The position numbers were made by a program, and so were the translations under genes. A DNA stretch of 30,038 nt, taken from positions 1-30,038 of the forward strand of contig JASLDM010000037.1 of NCBI GenBank assembly GCA_030151565.1, given 5' to 3'. A model generated the notes under the pieces. The model was not told the DNA's origin and ran no database searches. It saw only the letters and a list, made by a program, of their open reading frames with translations. Source of the stretch: Flavobacterium sp. (GTDB lineage Bacteria > Bacteroidota > Bacteroidia > Flavobacteriales > Flavobacteriaceae). Positions 1 to 7,266 of the stretch are shown here, one piece after another; position 1 is the stretch's first letter, and each line of letters begins with the position of its first letter.

Positions 1-648
1 CTCCATAAATACATTATTCCAAATCTCAACTACTTGAGGATGGTCTGCATTTACTAAATCTTTACCTGCTATTTTTGCTTTCTCTTCAGCTGAACGAATA
101 TCTACGTGAATTTCAGAACATGGTCCACAAGGCCCTTGATCCCCCATTTCCCAGAAATTATCTTTCTTGTTACCCAAAAGAATTCTATCTTCAGAAATTA
201 ATCCTTTCCAAATATCATAAGCTTCTTGGTCAAATGGAACATTCTCTTCCTTGCTACCTTCAAAAACAGTAACATAAAGAATATCTTTCGGTATTTTATA
301 TACCTCTGTTAACAATTCCCAAGCCCAATTAATAGCTTCTTTTTTGAAATAGTCACCAAAACTCCAGTTCCCCAACATCTCAAACATAGTATGGTGATAA
401 GTATCAATACCTACCTCTTCTAAGTCATTGTGTTTTCCTGAAACACGTAAACACTTTTGAGTATCAGTGATACGATTACTTTTTGGCTTGGCGTTCCCTA
501 AGAAATATTCTTTAAACTGGGCCATCCCAGAGTTATTAAACATTAAAGTTGGATCGTCTTTCAAAACGATCGGAGCAGAAGGAACAACTAAATGTTCTCT
601 TTCTTCAAAAAAGCTTAAAAACTTCTGACGAATTTCTTGTGATTTCAT
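1..648 (-). CDS. alaS: Alanine--tRNA ligase, N-terminal part (cut by window edge)
   Basis: Cytoplasmic class II synthetase that charges tRNA-Ala. The first 216 codons lie in the window; the gene runs off the left edge. Translation from the ATG at 648-646 begins MKSQEIRQKFLSFFEEREH and continues through RVSGKHNDLEEVGIDTYHHT, MFEMLGNWSFGDYFKKEAI and the motif GPCGPCSEIHVD, all characteristic of the AlaRS catalytic core (class II motif 1/2 region). The start is fixed by the family-typical MKSxEIRxxFLxFF opening. It is divergent from the M23 peptidase operon, with about 200 bp of A+T-rich DNA between them. No clear -7/-33 promoter was found for this strand. Identity is very secure; completeness cannot be judged. 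Confidence 0.97.
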   Translation of the reverse strand, partial: MKSQEIRQKFLSFFEEREHLVVPSAPIVLKDDPTLMFNNSGMAQFKEYFLGNAKPKSNRITDTQKCLRVSGKHNDLEEVGIDTYHHTMFEMLGNWSFGDYFKKEAINWAWELLTEVYKIPKDILYVTVFEGSKEENVPFDQEAYDIWKGLISEDRILLGNKKDNFWEMGDQGPCGPCSEIHVDIRSAEEKAKIAGKDLVNADHPQVVEIWNNVFME

Positions 649-756
649 ATCTAATGGAAACTATTTTCTAAATCTTATTTTTATTACCATATAAAACACC
701 TATCTGATTTCGTTAATTAGCTATCAAAATATTATTAAAAATCCGCTTTTCACCCA

Positions 757-784
757 TTGATATGGAAAACATTTTTTAAATTTG
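757..784 (+). promoter_or_regulatory. Bacteroidota-type promoter for the M23 peptidase operon
   Basis: TTG at 757-759, a 17-nt spacer, then TAAATTTG at 777-784, a full match to the Bacteroidota -7 consensus TAnnTTTG. It predicts a leader of roughly 55-60 nt before the ATG at 851. The match is by eye; the TSS is inferred. Confidence 0.6.
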
Positions 785-850
785 TTAGCTAATCATTAAT
801 TCTGCTGACAAGCATTCCTATTGCTATGCAAAAATAGCATTTTTTAATAT

Positions 851-1828
851 ATGGCTAAGGTAAAATATTATTACGATCCAGAAAAATTGGCTTTCCAAAA
901 AATCCTTCCCAAAAAACGGAAGCAATTTGGCTATATAGTTCTTTTTATATTGACCGCAGCTGTTTTTGGTTTCCTTAGTTTTATCATTCTTTTGAACAGT
1001 TCATTTCTAGAAACACCGAAAGATAAAATGCAAGCTAGAGAAATTGAAGAATTTAAGACCAACTACAAAGTTCTTAATCGAAAAATGGACCTCATTACAG
1101 AAGTATTAGATGAGTTAGAAGTCCGCGACAATTACATCTACAGATCTTATTTTAATACAGCTCCAATTCCAAGCGAACAACGCCGTTCCGGATTGGGTGG
1201 AATTAACAGATATAAAGAATTTGAAGGCTTCAATAACGAGCAACTTTTGAAATCTACAAATTCTAGAATGGACAGAATTACTAAACAAACTGCAATTCAA
1301 TCCTTATCGCTTGACGATATCATTGAGTTAGCGAAAGGAAAAGAAAAACTTCTAAGTGCAATTCCTGCCATTCAACCTGTAAAAAATGAAGATCTCAAAA
1401 GTATGGCTTCAGGATACGGATATAGAACAGATCCTTTTACAAAGATTAAAAAATTTCATGAAGGAATGGACTTTTCTGCAAAAGTAGGCACTCCTATCTA
1501 CGCAACTGGTGACGGAACAATTACCAGAGCCAACAACGAACTTTCAGGTTACGGAAACCTTGTTGAAATAAATCACGGATACGGATACAAAACAAGATAT
1601 GCCCATCTTAGTAAATACAATGCCAAACAAGGACAAAAAGTAAAACGAGGAGATGTTATTGGCTATGTTGGAAACACAGGACGAAGCACTGGTGCCCACT
1701 TACATTACGAGGTATATTACCAAGATAAGGTAATGAACCCTTTAAACTTTTATTACGGTTCAATATCTGCAAAAGAATACGAATTACTTGCAGAAGAGGC
1801 CAGTCACGAAAATCAATCTTTAGACTAA
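851..1828 (+). CDS. Membrane-anchored M23 (LytM/LAS) metallopeptidase
   Basis: Predicted cell-wall peptidase of 325 aa, anchored in the inner membrane and facing the periplasm. A basic N-terminus is followed by one membrane segment at about residues 27-48, a charged helical stretch (about 55-170) and a C-terminal M23 domain (about 185-300). The zinc-site motifs are intact: HEGMD (H203, D207), YAHL (H252) and GAHLHYE (H283, H285), so it should be catalytically competent, unlike EnvC/NlpD-type activators that have lost these residues. It is first in an operon; its stop codon overlaps the ATG of the next gene by one base (TAATG). The likely role is peptidoglycan cross-link cleavage during growth or division; the exact bond is not predictable from sequence. 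Confidence 0.93.
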   Translation: MAKVKYYYDPEKLAFQKILPKKRKQFGYIVLFILTAAVFGFLSFIILLNSSFLETPKDKMQAREIEEFKTNYKVLNRKMDLITEVLDELEVRDNYIYRSYFNTAPIPSEQRRSGLGGINRYKEFEGFNNEQLLKSTNSRMDRITKQTAIQSLSLDDIIELAKGKEKLLSAIPAIQPVKNEDLKSMASGYGYRTDPFTKIKKFHEGMDFSAKVGTPIYATGDGTITRANNELSGYGNLVEINHGYGYKTRYAHLSKYNAKQGQKVKRGDVIGYVGNTGRSTGAHLHYEVYYQDKVMNPLNFYYGSISAKEYELLAEEASHENQSLD

Positions 1829-2157
1829 TGCGTGCAAATTTACCAGAAAAACGATACTATAGCATAGGCGAACTTGCCAAGGCTTTTGATGTTAATACTT
1901 CCTTATTACGTTTTTGGGAAAAAGAATTCGACATCCTAAAACCCAAGAAAAATGCCAAAGGAAATAGAATGTTTACCCCAGAGGATGTAAAAAATCTTGA
2001 GCTCATTTTTCACCTAGTAAAAGAACGTGGTTTTACACTTGAAGGAGCAAAAGAACATTTAAAATCAAAGCCTAAAGAATCTCTAGATAATTTTGAAATT
2101 ATCCGTAAATTAGAGGCTATAAAAACGAAACTATTAAATATTAAAAACGAACTTTAA
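1828..2157 (+). CDS. MerR-family transcriptional regulator
   Basis: Small 109-aa DNA-binding protein. The N-terminal winged helix-turn-helix is clear: YYSIGELAKAFDVNTSLLRF, then the wing with FWEKEFDILKPKKN and NRMFTPEDVKNLELI. After a second helical pair (about 60-80) only a short C-terminal helix follows, with no cysteine-rich metal site and no effector domain. This matches the short MerR-like proteins found beside M23 peptidase and lemA genes in flavobacteria. The start overlaps the preceding stop by one base, indicating translational coupling. What it senses or regulates cannot be read from the sequence. Confidence 0.9.
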   Translation: MRANLPEKRYYSIGELAKAFDVNTSLLRFWEKEFDILKPKKNAKGNRMFTPEDVKNLELIFHLVKERGFTLEGAKEHLKSKPKESLDNFEIIRKLEAIKTKLLNIKNEL

Positions 2158-2169
2158 AAACAAAACTGC

Positions 2170-2769
2170 ATGAAAAAAGCACTTATTCCCATCATCATTA
2201 TCGTTGTTATTTTTATTGGCCTTTTTAGCTGGGCTAAAGGCATTAACAATACAGCGGTTACACTTAATCAAGACGTCGAAAAATCTTGGGGAGATGTTCA
2301 GACCTCTTATCAAAGAAGAAACGATCTTATAGGTAATTTAGTAAACACGGTTAAAGGAGCTGCTGATTTTGAAAAAAGCACTCTAGAAAGCGTTATTAAA
2401 GCTCGTTCAGAAGCGACTAAAACTACCATAGATCCTTCGAACATCACTCCAGAACAATTAGCTGAATTCAACAAAGCACAAAGTGGCGTTTCTTCTGCCC
2501 TTTCACGTTTATTGGTTAATGTAGAACGCTACCCTGAATTAAAAGCAAATCAAAATTTTTTAAAACTTCAAGATGAATTAGCGAGTACAGAAAACACAAT
2601 TCAAACAGCACGCGTACGTTTTAACAATGCTGTAATGAGCTATAACAAGCACATCAAAATATTCCCTAACAATCTTTTTGCAGGTATGTTCGGTTTCTCA
2701 GAAAAAGCTTATTTCAATGCTGTTGAAGGTGCAGAAAAGCCTGTTGATGTAAACTTTTCATTCGAATAA
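2170..2769 (+). CDS. lemA: LemA family protein
   Basis: 199-aa protein of the LemA family: a short cytoplasmic start, one membrane segment at about residues 4-22, then a long helical bundle. Family hallmarks are visible: the NLVNTVKG segment, QRRNDLIGNLV, the LLVNVERYPELKANQNF region and RFNNAVMSYN followed by FPNNLFAGMFGF. LemA proteins are membrane-anchored coiled bundles of unknown biochemical role. They are very often encoded beside TPM-domain proteins, as here: the next two genes both carry TPM domains and are separated by 4 bp and by a 1-base overlap. That arrangement suggests a membrane complex (inference). Confidence 0.95.
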   Translation: MKKALIPIIIIVVIFIGLFSWAKGINNTAVTLNQDVEKSWGDVQTSYQRRNDLIGNLVNTVKGAADFEKSTLESVIKARSEATKTTIDPSNITPEQLAEFNKAQSGVSSALSRLLVNVERYPELKANQNFLKLQDELASTENTIQTARVRFNNAVMSYNKHIKIFPNNLFAGMFGFSEKAYFNAVEGAEKPVDVNFSFE

Positions 2770-2773
2770 TAGT

Positions 2774-3211
2774 ATGGCTATTACGGATGGATTTTTAACC
2801 TTTGACGAGGAACAAGAAATTGTTGCCGCCATTGCCCAAGCAGAACTCGCTACTTCTGGAGAAATCCGGGTACATATAGAAGGAGGATCAACAGCTCCTC
2901 TATTAGAACGTGCCAAAGAAGTTTTTTTTCTTTTGGAAATGGATAAAACATCTGCAAAAAATGGTGTTTTATTTTATATTTCCATCCATAATAAATCCTT
3001 TGCCATAATCGGCGATGAAGGAATAAACAACAAAGTAGAAAGTGATTTTTGGGATAGCATCAAAAACACAGTTATCCAGCGATTTAAAAATGGACTTTAC
3101 AAAGAAGGTCTAATCACGGGTATCTTACAAACTGGAGAAAAGCTCAAAACATATTTTCCTTATCTAAGGGACGATATTAATGAGCTGCCAAATGAAATAT
3201 CAAAAGGATAA
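2774..3211 (+). CDS. TPM-domain protein without signal peptide or membrane anchor
   Basis: 145-aa protein that is little more than one TPM (TLP18.3/Psb32/MOLO-1) domain. Visible family features are the opening helix DEEQEIVAAIAQAELATSGE, the strand IRVHIEG, the NGVLFYISIHNKSFAIIGD strand-turn and KNGLYKEGLITGI. There is no signal peptide, no membrane segment and no glycine tail, so it should be cytoplasmic, in contrast with its neighbour. It is tightly packed after lemA (4 bp) and its stop overlaps the next ATG (TAATG). Some TPM domains have been described as phosphatases, but the activity of this branch is unproven. Confidence 0.88.
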   Translation: MAITDGFLTFDEEQEIVAAIAQAELATSGEIRVHIEGGSTAPLLERAKEVFFLLEMDKTSAKNGVLFYISIHNKSFAIIGDEGINNKVESDFWDSIKNTVIQRFKNGLYKEGLITGILQTGEKLKTYFPYLRDDINELPNEISKG

Positions 3212-4014
3212 TGCATAATTACAAAAAGATTCTTCATTTCATCTTGATTCTAAGCAGTATATTCTTTTATCAAAATATACATGCCCAATTCGATATACCT
3301 AAAAAACCCAGTAATACTTCCGAGCAAACTAGTGTTTTTGATTTTGGAGCTATTTTGAATAATACAGAGAAAGAACACTTAGAACGCAAGCTCATCCAAT
3401 ACGCCGACTCTACTTCCAACCAAGTCGTAGTAATAACTATTCCTACTTTAAAAGGAGAGAACATAGGTTTACTTACTCCGCAATGGGCACACGAATGGGG
3501 CATTGGCCAAAAAGGAAAAGACAATGGCGTTCTGGTTTTATTAGCTAAAGAGGAACGCAAAATCTGGATATCTCCAGGATATGGTGTTGAAGATCGGCTA
3601 ACTGCAGGAATTGTAGGTGAAATCATTCGAAATGAAATTATTCCTGAATTTAAAAAAGACGATTACTTTGCTGGCCTTGACTACGGAACAGATGCAATCA
3701 TCAAAGCACTCTCAGGAAAATATAAAAACGACCAACCTAAAAACACAGATGATTCTCCAAACTTCCAATTCATCTTTTTTATAGCATTTATTATCTTATT
3801 AATAATCCTATCTAAAAGAGGCGGTGGAAAAGGCGGTGGTGGAAAATACAGATCTGAACCAGACCTATTTGACATGATCACCATCGGCAGAGCTGGAAGA
3901 AGCTTTGGTGGCGGATTTGGCGGTGGAGGCTCTGGTGGTTTCGGAGGCGGAGGCTTTGGTGGCGGTTTCGGCGGAGGTGGATTCTCTGGTGGAGGCGCTG
4001 GAGGAAGCTGGTAA
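3211..4014 (+). CDS. Secreted/membrane TPM-domain protein with glycine-rich tail (YgcG-like)
   Basis: 267 aa. Signal peptide at about residues 1-26 (hydrophobic core ILILSSIFFY, end HAQ), TPM domain at about 40-165 with DSTSNQVVVITIPTLKG, WGIGQKGKDNGVLVLLA and RKIWISPGYGVEDRLT, a membrane segment at about 186-201, then a tail (from 203) dominated by glycine with repeated GGFGGGG units ending GGSW. This signal-TPM-TM-Gly layout is that of YgcG/BATMAN-type proteins. The TPM domain should lie in the periplasm and the Gly tail in the cytoplasm. It is the last gene of the M23-merR-lemA-TPM operon, 8 bases before a strong hairpin. The opposite-strand proline-rich ORF is a shadow of the Gly tail. 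Confidence 0.92.
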   Translation: MHNYKKILHFILILSSIFFYQNIHAQFDIPKKPSNTSEQTSVFDFGAILNNTEKEHLERKLIQYADSTSNQVVVITIPTLKGENIGLLTPQWAHEWGIGQKGKDNGVLVLLAKEERKIWISPGYGVEDRLTAGIVGEIIRNEIIPEFKKDDYFAGLDYGTDAIIKALSGKYKNDQPKNTDDSPNFQFIFFIAFIILLIILSKRGGGKGGGGKYRSEPDLFDMITIGRAGRSFGGGFGGGGSGGFGGGGFGGGFGGGGFSGGGAGGSW

Positions 4015-4022
4015 AAAACACT

Positions 4023-4070
4023 ATAAAACACAAAAGAGCGAAATTAGGTTTTCGCTCTTTTGTGTTTTAT
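4023..4070. terminator. Bidirectional intrinsic terminator between convergent operons
   Basis: Perfect 21-bp inverted repeat: 4023-4043 pairs with 4050-4070, loop 4044-4049. A-rich on one flank and T-rich on the other, so it can end both the + strand TPM operon and the - strand receptor-cupin operon. The arm reaches into the stop codon of the cupin gene (TTA at 4067-4069 on +). Confidence 0.9.
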
Positions 4071-4435
4071 ACAGTCTCAGTAATAAAATAATTATCAATA
4101 TCTGACTGAGCTACCAAATACAATCTCTCCCAAGTATTTCCTTCAAGCAATTCCCAAGAATGACCAGGTCCATCTACATCTTCAGCTAAAAGTACAATAC
4201 CTGGTTCTAATATAAAACTACTTCCATCCGTTACTGTGAATTTCAACTTCCCTTTTAAGGTAACCACATACTGGCGCCTGGGTGCAGGATGCAAATCATA
4301 AAAAGGGCTTTTCACAGTACTTTTTCCAAAAAAAGAAGTAACTGAAATCTGTTTGCCATCTTCAAGATATCCGACATCAAAAACACAACTTCCATCAGGT
4401 AAATTACGCAAACGAATTGCTTTAATTGACTCCAT
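4067..4435 (-). CDS. Small cupin-fold protein
   Basis: 122-aa single-domain protein. The chosen start is the ATG at 4435-4433 (MESIKAIRLRNLPDGS), since longer readings run back into the receptor gene. The core shows cupin features: FYDLHPAPRRQYVVTLKGKL, KFTVTDGSSFILEPGIVLLA and DVDGPGHSWELL, where the second motif-like segment keeps GxGHxW. Only a few of the classical metal-binding residues are evident (H in DLHPAP, H in GHSW). The gene follows the outer-membrane receptor by 13 bp and shares its terminator with the opposing operon. Similar small cupins are usually annotated as hypothetical; a ligand-binding or sugar/organic-acid role is possible but not shown. Confidence 0.82.
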   Translation of the reverse strand: MESIKAIRLRNLPDGSCVFDVGYLEDGKQISVTSFFGKSTVKSPFYDLHPAPRRQYVVTLKGKLKFTVTDGSSFILEPGIVLLAEDVDGPGHSWELLEGNTWERLYLVAQSDIDNYFITETV

Positions 4436-4448
4436 AATATTTTTTAAA

Positions 4449-7208
4449 TTAACGTATTCTTCCTCCTTTATTCCTTGATTGTTTTGAAGTACCTGTACCA
4501 AAACGATCAAACTTATAAGCTAACGAAAACATTATATACCGCTTTAAAACAGTATTTTCCTGATCTAAAATCATCGTTGGACTTATTGTACGCGTGGCAC
4601 TTACATTCTGATTAAGCACATCGTACACTTTTATTTTAGCAATAAAATTTTTATTATTAAAAGCATAAGCTAGACTTGTATTCCAGAGGTAAAAAGATTT
4701 TTTAAACCCTGGAGCAATTCTAGAATTATAAGAATATCCAAAATCATTTCCAAAAACAAAATTCTCAGGCCAATAACTCGTTACTTGAAAATTAAAACTA
4801 TGCTGAAAATTAGTTGCCTGATCCACCACATAATTATCATAACTGGTAGTGTAAACAGTATAATTATACGATGGCATTACCGTAAGATAATCTCCATAAT
4901 CCCAATTAAAATAAACCCCTGGACTCCATTGAACACCTCTAGAACTATACAAAAGACCATCTGTAAAACCCAAACTCTTCTGATGATTCAAACGCATATT
5001 TACACCATATCGAAGTTGATGTTCTTGAATCTTATGAGACTTACTCCAATTTCCTCCAATACTATAACTATGTGCTCCCGAAATATTCTCATATGTAGTG
5101 TGTTGCTTTTTGTTTTCATCATACACTACAGATGAAACAACTTGATTATTATAAAACGAAGCATTGACATACACATTAAAACCTGAACGCGAAGCAAAGT
5201 CATAAGCATTAAAACTCAAAAAAGCCACGTGTGTATCACTGGGTTTTAAATTAGAGTTCCCTCGAATAGTAACCAATGGATTCGAGACATCCTCAATATC
5301 TAAAATCTGAAATCCGGTTGGATATTGCACATTATAATTATAATTACCGTAAACAGACTTTCCCTTTGCAATAGTATATCTCGCAAAACCACGAAGATGT
5401 GGGGAAAGATATTTTTTAGAAAAACTATAAAGAGCCTCATCAAAAAGAGCATTTGAGTTGTGATCCGCTATTTGAACCCCCGATTCCAAATCAAGCATAA
5501 ATTTACTCTTTACCAAAGAAATTCCTACTTTAGGTTCTAGTTTACGAATTTCTGTTTTATAGGTATTAGTCTCAAGTACATTCAATTTAGTATAATCCTC
5601 CGTAAATCCATCAAAATCAAAAACTTTCTTAGCATCAATTGCTTGATTCCAATTATAGTCTACATTAAAAACTAAAGCCAACGAATCAGTAATGGGCTGT
5701 GAATACTCTAAATCTAGGTGATAACTATCCGATGTAGAATACGTATCCTTAGCCTGCTTCCTTAAATCACTAGCTGTGCTGTTAGTAAAAAAAATAGTTT
5801 CAGAATCACTTAAAGCGTATCCATCTTGTTTGGAATTAGAATTCGTAAAAGATGCTGTAAAATAATGCGCTCTCTTTTTGAATTTTTTACTGTATCGAAG
5901 CGAATTATTAAAATTAACGCTATTATTTCTACTATCCGAAAGCGAATTACTCGAATTCAACAATTGTCCTGATGCATCTTCAGAAGCTTCCATAGCGTGA
6001 GATCTAGAATAATTATAAACTTTAGACAGCTTAGGTGCAACATACAATGTTGCAGTAGAATCTATTTCATATTCAAAAGAAAAATTCCCTTGCTGATTTT
6101 CGTTATAACTCTTAGAAAAGGAATTAGAGCGAGTAGTAAACTCTCCAGAAGGAAGTAAATTTAAACGGGTAGCCCTATTTGTATTTTCAGTATCCGATGT
6201 ATTGTATAAATAACTTCCACTAGCCTGCAATTGATCAAAATATTCGTCTGAAAAATTTAAACCAAACATATTCGATCGCGTTAGCCCACTACTGCTTCCA
6301 CGACCTCCTCTCGCAGCCCCTCTTCTACTTCTACCTCCCCCCATATTATCAAAAACTTCGTCCATCGAAAAGCCAGAAGCATTTATATTATTAGAAGAAC
6401 CTAATAAACTGATTTTTTGCTTTCCTTTAAAGTAATTTAGCAACCCACTACTTTCATATCGATCGTCTGTGCCATAACCACCCATGAATTTACCAAAAAA
6501 ACCTTTATTCTTAGCTTCATCAATAGTTAAATTGATACTTGCATTGTTCGAACTAGAGTTCTTACCTGTAAACTCTTCCTTTTTAGTTTTAGTATCTGTT
6601 ACCTGAACCTTGTTGATTAAATCGGCAGGAATATTCTGCAAAGCTATTTGACCATCTACATCAAAAAAAGGCTTTCCGTTTACCAATATCTGGTTCACTT
6701 CTTTTCCGTTTACCGTTATCTTTTTATCGGCATCAATTTCAACTCCTGGCAACTGCTTCAATAGTGTTTCCACATTCGAGTCCGGCCTTACTTTAAAAGA
6801 AGATGCATTAAATTCTAAAGTATCTTTTTTTATTCGAATTGGCGGTACTTCAGCTTGAATCACCAGTTCGTCAAGATCAGTAGCAACCGCTTTTAATCTA
6901 ATCTGACCTAAATCCAAAGACGTTTCCACGACGTCAAATCGCTTTTTAAAATCTTCAAATCCAATCATCGAAATGACTAAATCAACAGCTTGATTTTGCT
7001 TTTTCACTTTCAAATCAAAATAACCTTTGGTATTAGTTATTGTATAATCCACAACAGTAGAATCTTGCACTCTGGACAGAAAAACAGTTGCTGCATCCAA
7101 GCCTAATTGCTGATCACTCAAAACAGTACCTTGCAAAGAAAACGTATTTTGAGCAAATCCAAAAAAACTATAAAAAAAAAGAAAATAAAAGAAAAGTTGC
7201 TTTTTCAT
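4449..7208 (-). CDS. Outer-membrane beta-barrel receptor (TonB-receptor-like, OMP_b-brl_3 type)
   Basis: 919 aa from the ATG at 7208-7206 (MKKQLFFYFLFFYSFF), giving a clean signal peptide ending FAQ at residue 20; a longer reading would start inside der. Residues about 22-105 form a carboxypeptidase-regulatory-like beta domain (LQGTVLSDQQLGLDAATVF). Residues about 120-230 form a plug-like domain (VETLLKQLPGVEIDADKKIT, then VNGKPFFD and VQVTDTKTKKEEFTG). The rest is an aromatic-rich beta barrel whose last strand is FSLAYKFDRF, followed by a 16-residue basic tail. No TonB box was recognised. Residues 290-305 form an Arg/Gly cluster in a predicted loop. The cargo is unknown; it may import a nutrient or act in envelope assembly. 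It is cotranscribed with the cupin. A terminator hairpin sits against its start codon. Confidence 0.9.
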   Translation of the reverse strand: MKKQLFFYFLFFYSFFGFAQNTFSLQGTVLSDQQLGLDAATVFLSRVQDSTVVDYTITNTKGYFDLKVKKQNQAVDLVISMIGFEDFKKRFDVVETSLDLGQIRLKAVATDLDELVIQAEVPPIRIKKDTLEFNASSFKVRPDSNVETLLKQLPGVEIDADKKITVNGKEVNQILVNGKPFFDVDGQIALQNIPADLINKVQVTDTKTKKEEFTGKNSSSNNASINLTIDEAKNKGFFGKFMGGYGTDDRYESSGLLNYFKGKQKISLLGSSNNINASGFSMDEVFDNMGGGRSRRGAARGGRGSSSGLTRSNMFGLNFSDEYFDQLQASGSYLYNTSDTENTNRATRLNLLPSGEFTTRSNSFSKSYNENQQGNFSFEYEIDSTATLYVAPKLSKVYNYSRSHAMEASEDASGQLLNSSNSLSDSRNNSVNFNNSLRYSKKFKKRAHYFTASFTNSNSKQDGYALSDSETIFFTNSTASDLRKQAKDTYSTSDSYHLDLEYSQPITDSLALVFNVDYNWNQAIDAKKVFDFDGFTEDYTKLNVLETNTYKTEIRKLEPKVGISLVKSKFMLDLESGVQIADHNSNALFDEALYSFSKKYLSPHLRGFARYTIAKGKSVYGNYNYNVQYPTGFQILDIEDVSNPLVTIRGNSNLKPSDTHVAFLSFNAYDFASRSGFNVYVNASFYNNQVVSSVVYDENKKQHTTYENISGAHSYSIGGNWSKSHKIQEHQLRYGVNMRLNHQKSLGFTDGLLYSSRGVQWSPGVYFNWDYGDYLTVMPSYNYTVYTTSYDNYVVDQATNFQHSFNFQVTSYWPENFVFGNDFGYSYNSRIAPGFKKSFYLWNTSLAYAFNNKNFIAKIKVYDVLNQNVSATRTISPTMILDQENTVLKRYIMFSLAYKFDRFGTGTSKQSRNKGGRIR

Positions 7209-7211
7209 TGC

Positions 7212-7248
7212 AAAAAAAAGCGGTTGTGTAGTAAAATACAACAACCGC
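7212..7248 (-). terminator. Intrinsic terminator of der, directly before the receptor start codon
   Basis: On the minus strand, 7248-7237 pairs with 7230-7220 (8 perfect GC-rich pairs plus 3 more across one bulged base, loop of 6), followed by eight T (A at 7212-7219 on +). The T-run ends 3 nt before the receptor ATG at 7208. Confidence 0.75.
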
Positions 7249-7266
7249 ATTACAATTTTAATAAAA

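Noticed and set aside
75..272. 65-aa plus-strand ORF at the left end
   Set aside because: Antisense to alaS, whose reading on the other strand is unambiguous.
822..845. Small hairpin with a T-run (TGCTAT/ATAGCA) just before the M23 peptidase ATG
   Set aside because: Only six mostly A-T pairs; expected often in such A+T-rich DNA. Not strong enough to call a terminator or attenuator.
3681..4031. Proline-rich minus-strand ORF
   Set aside because: Complement of the GGFGGGG coding repeat; composition is a by-product of the real gene on the + strand.
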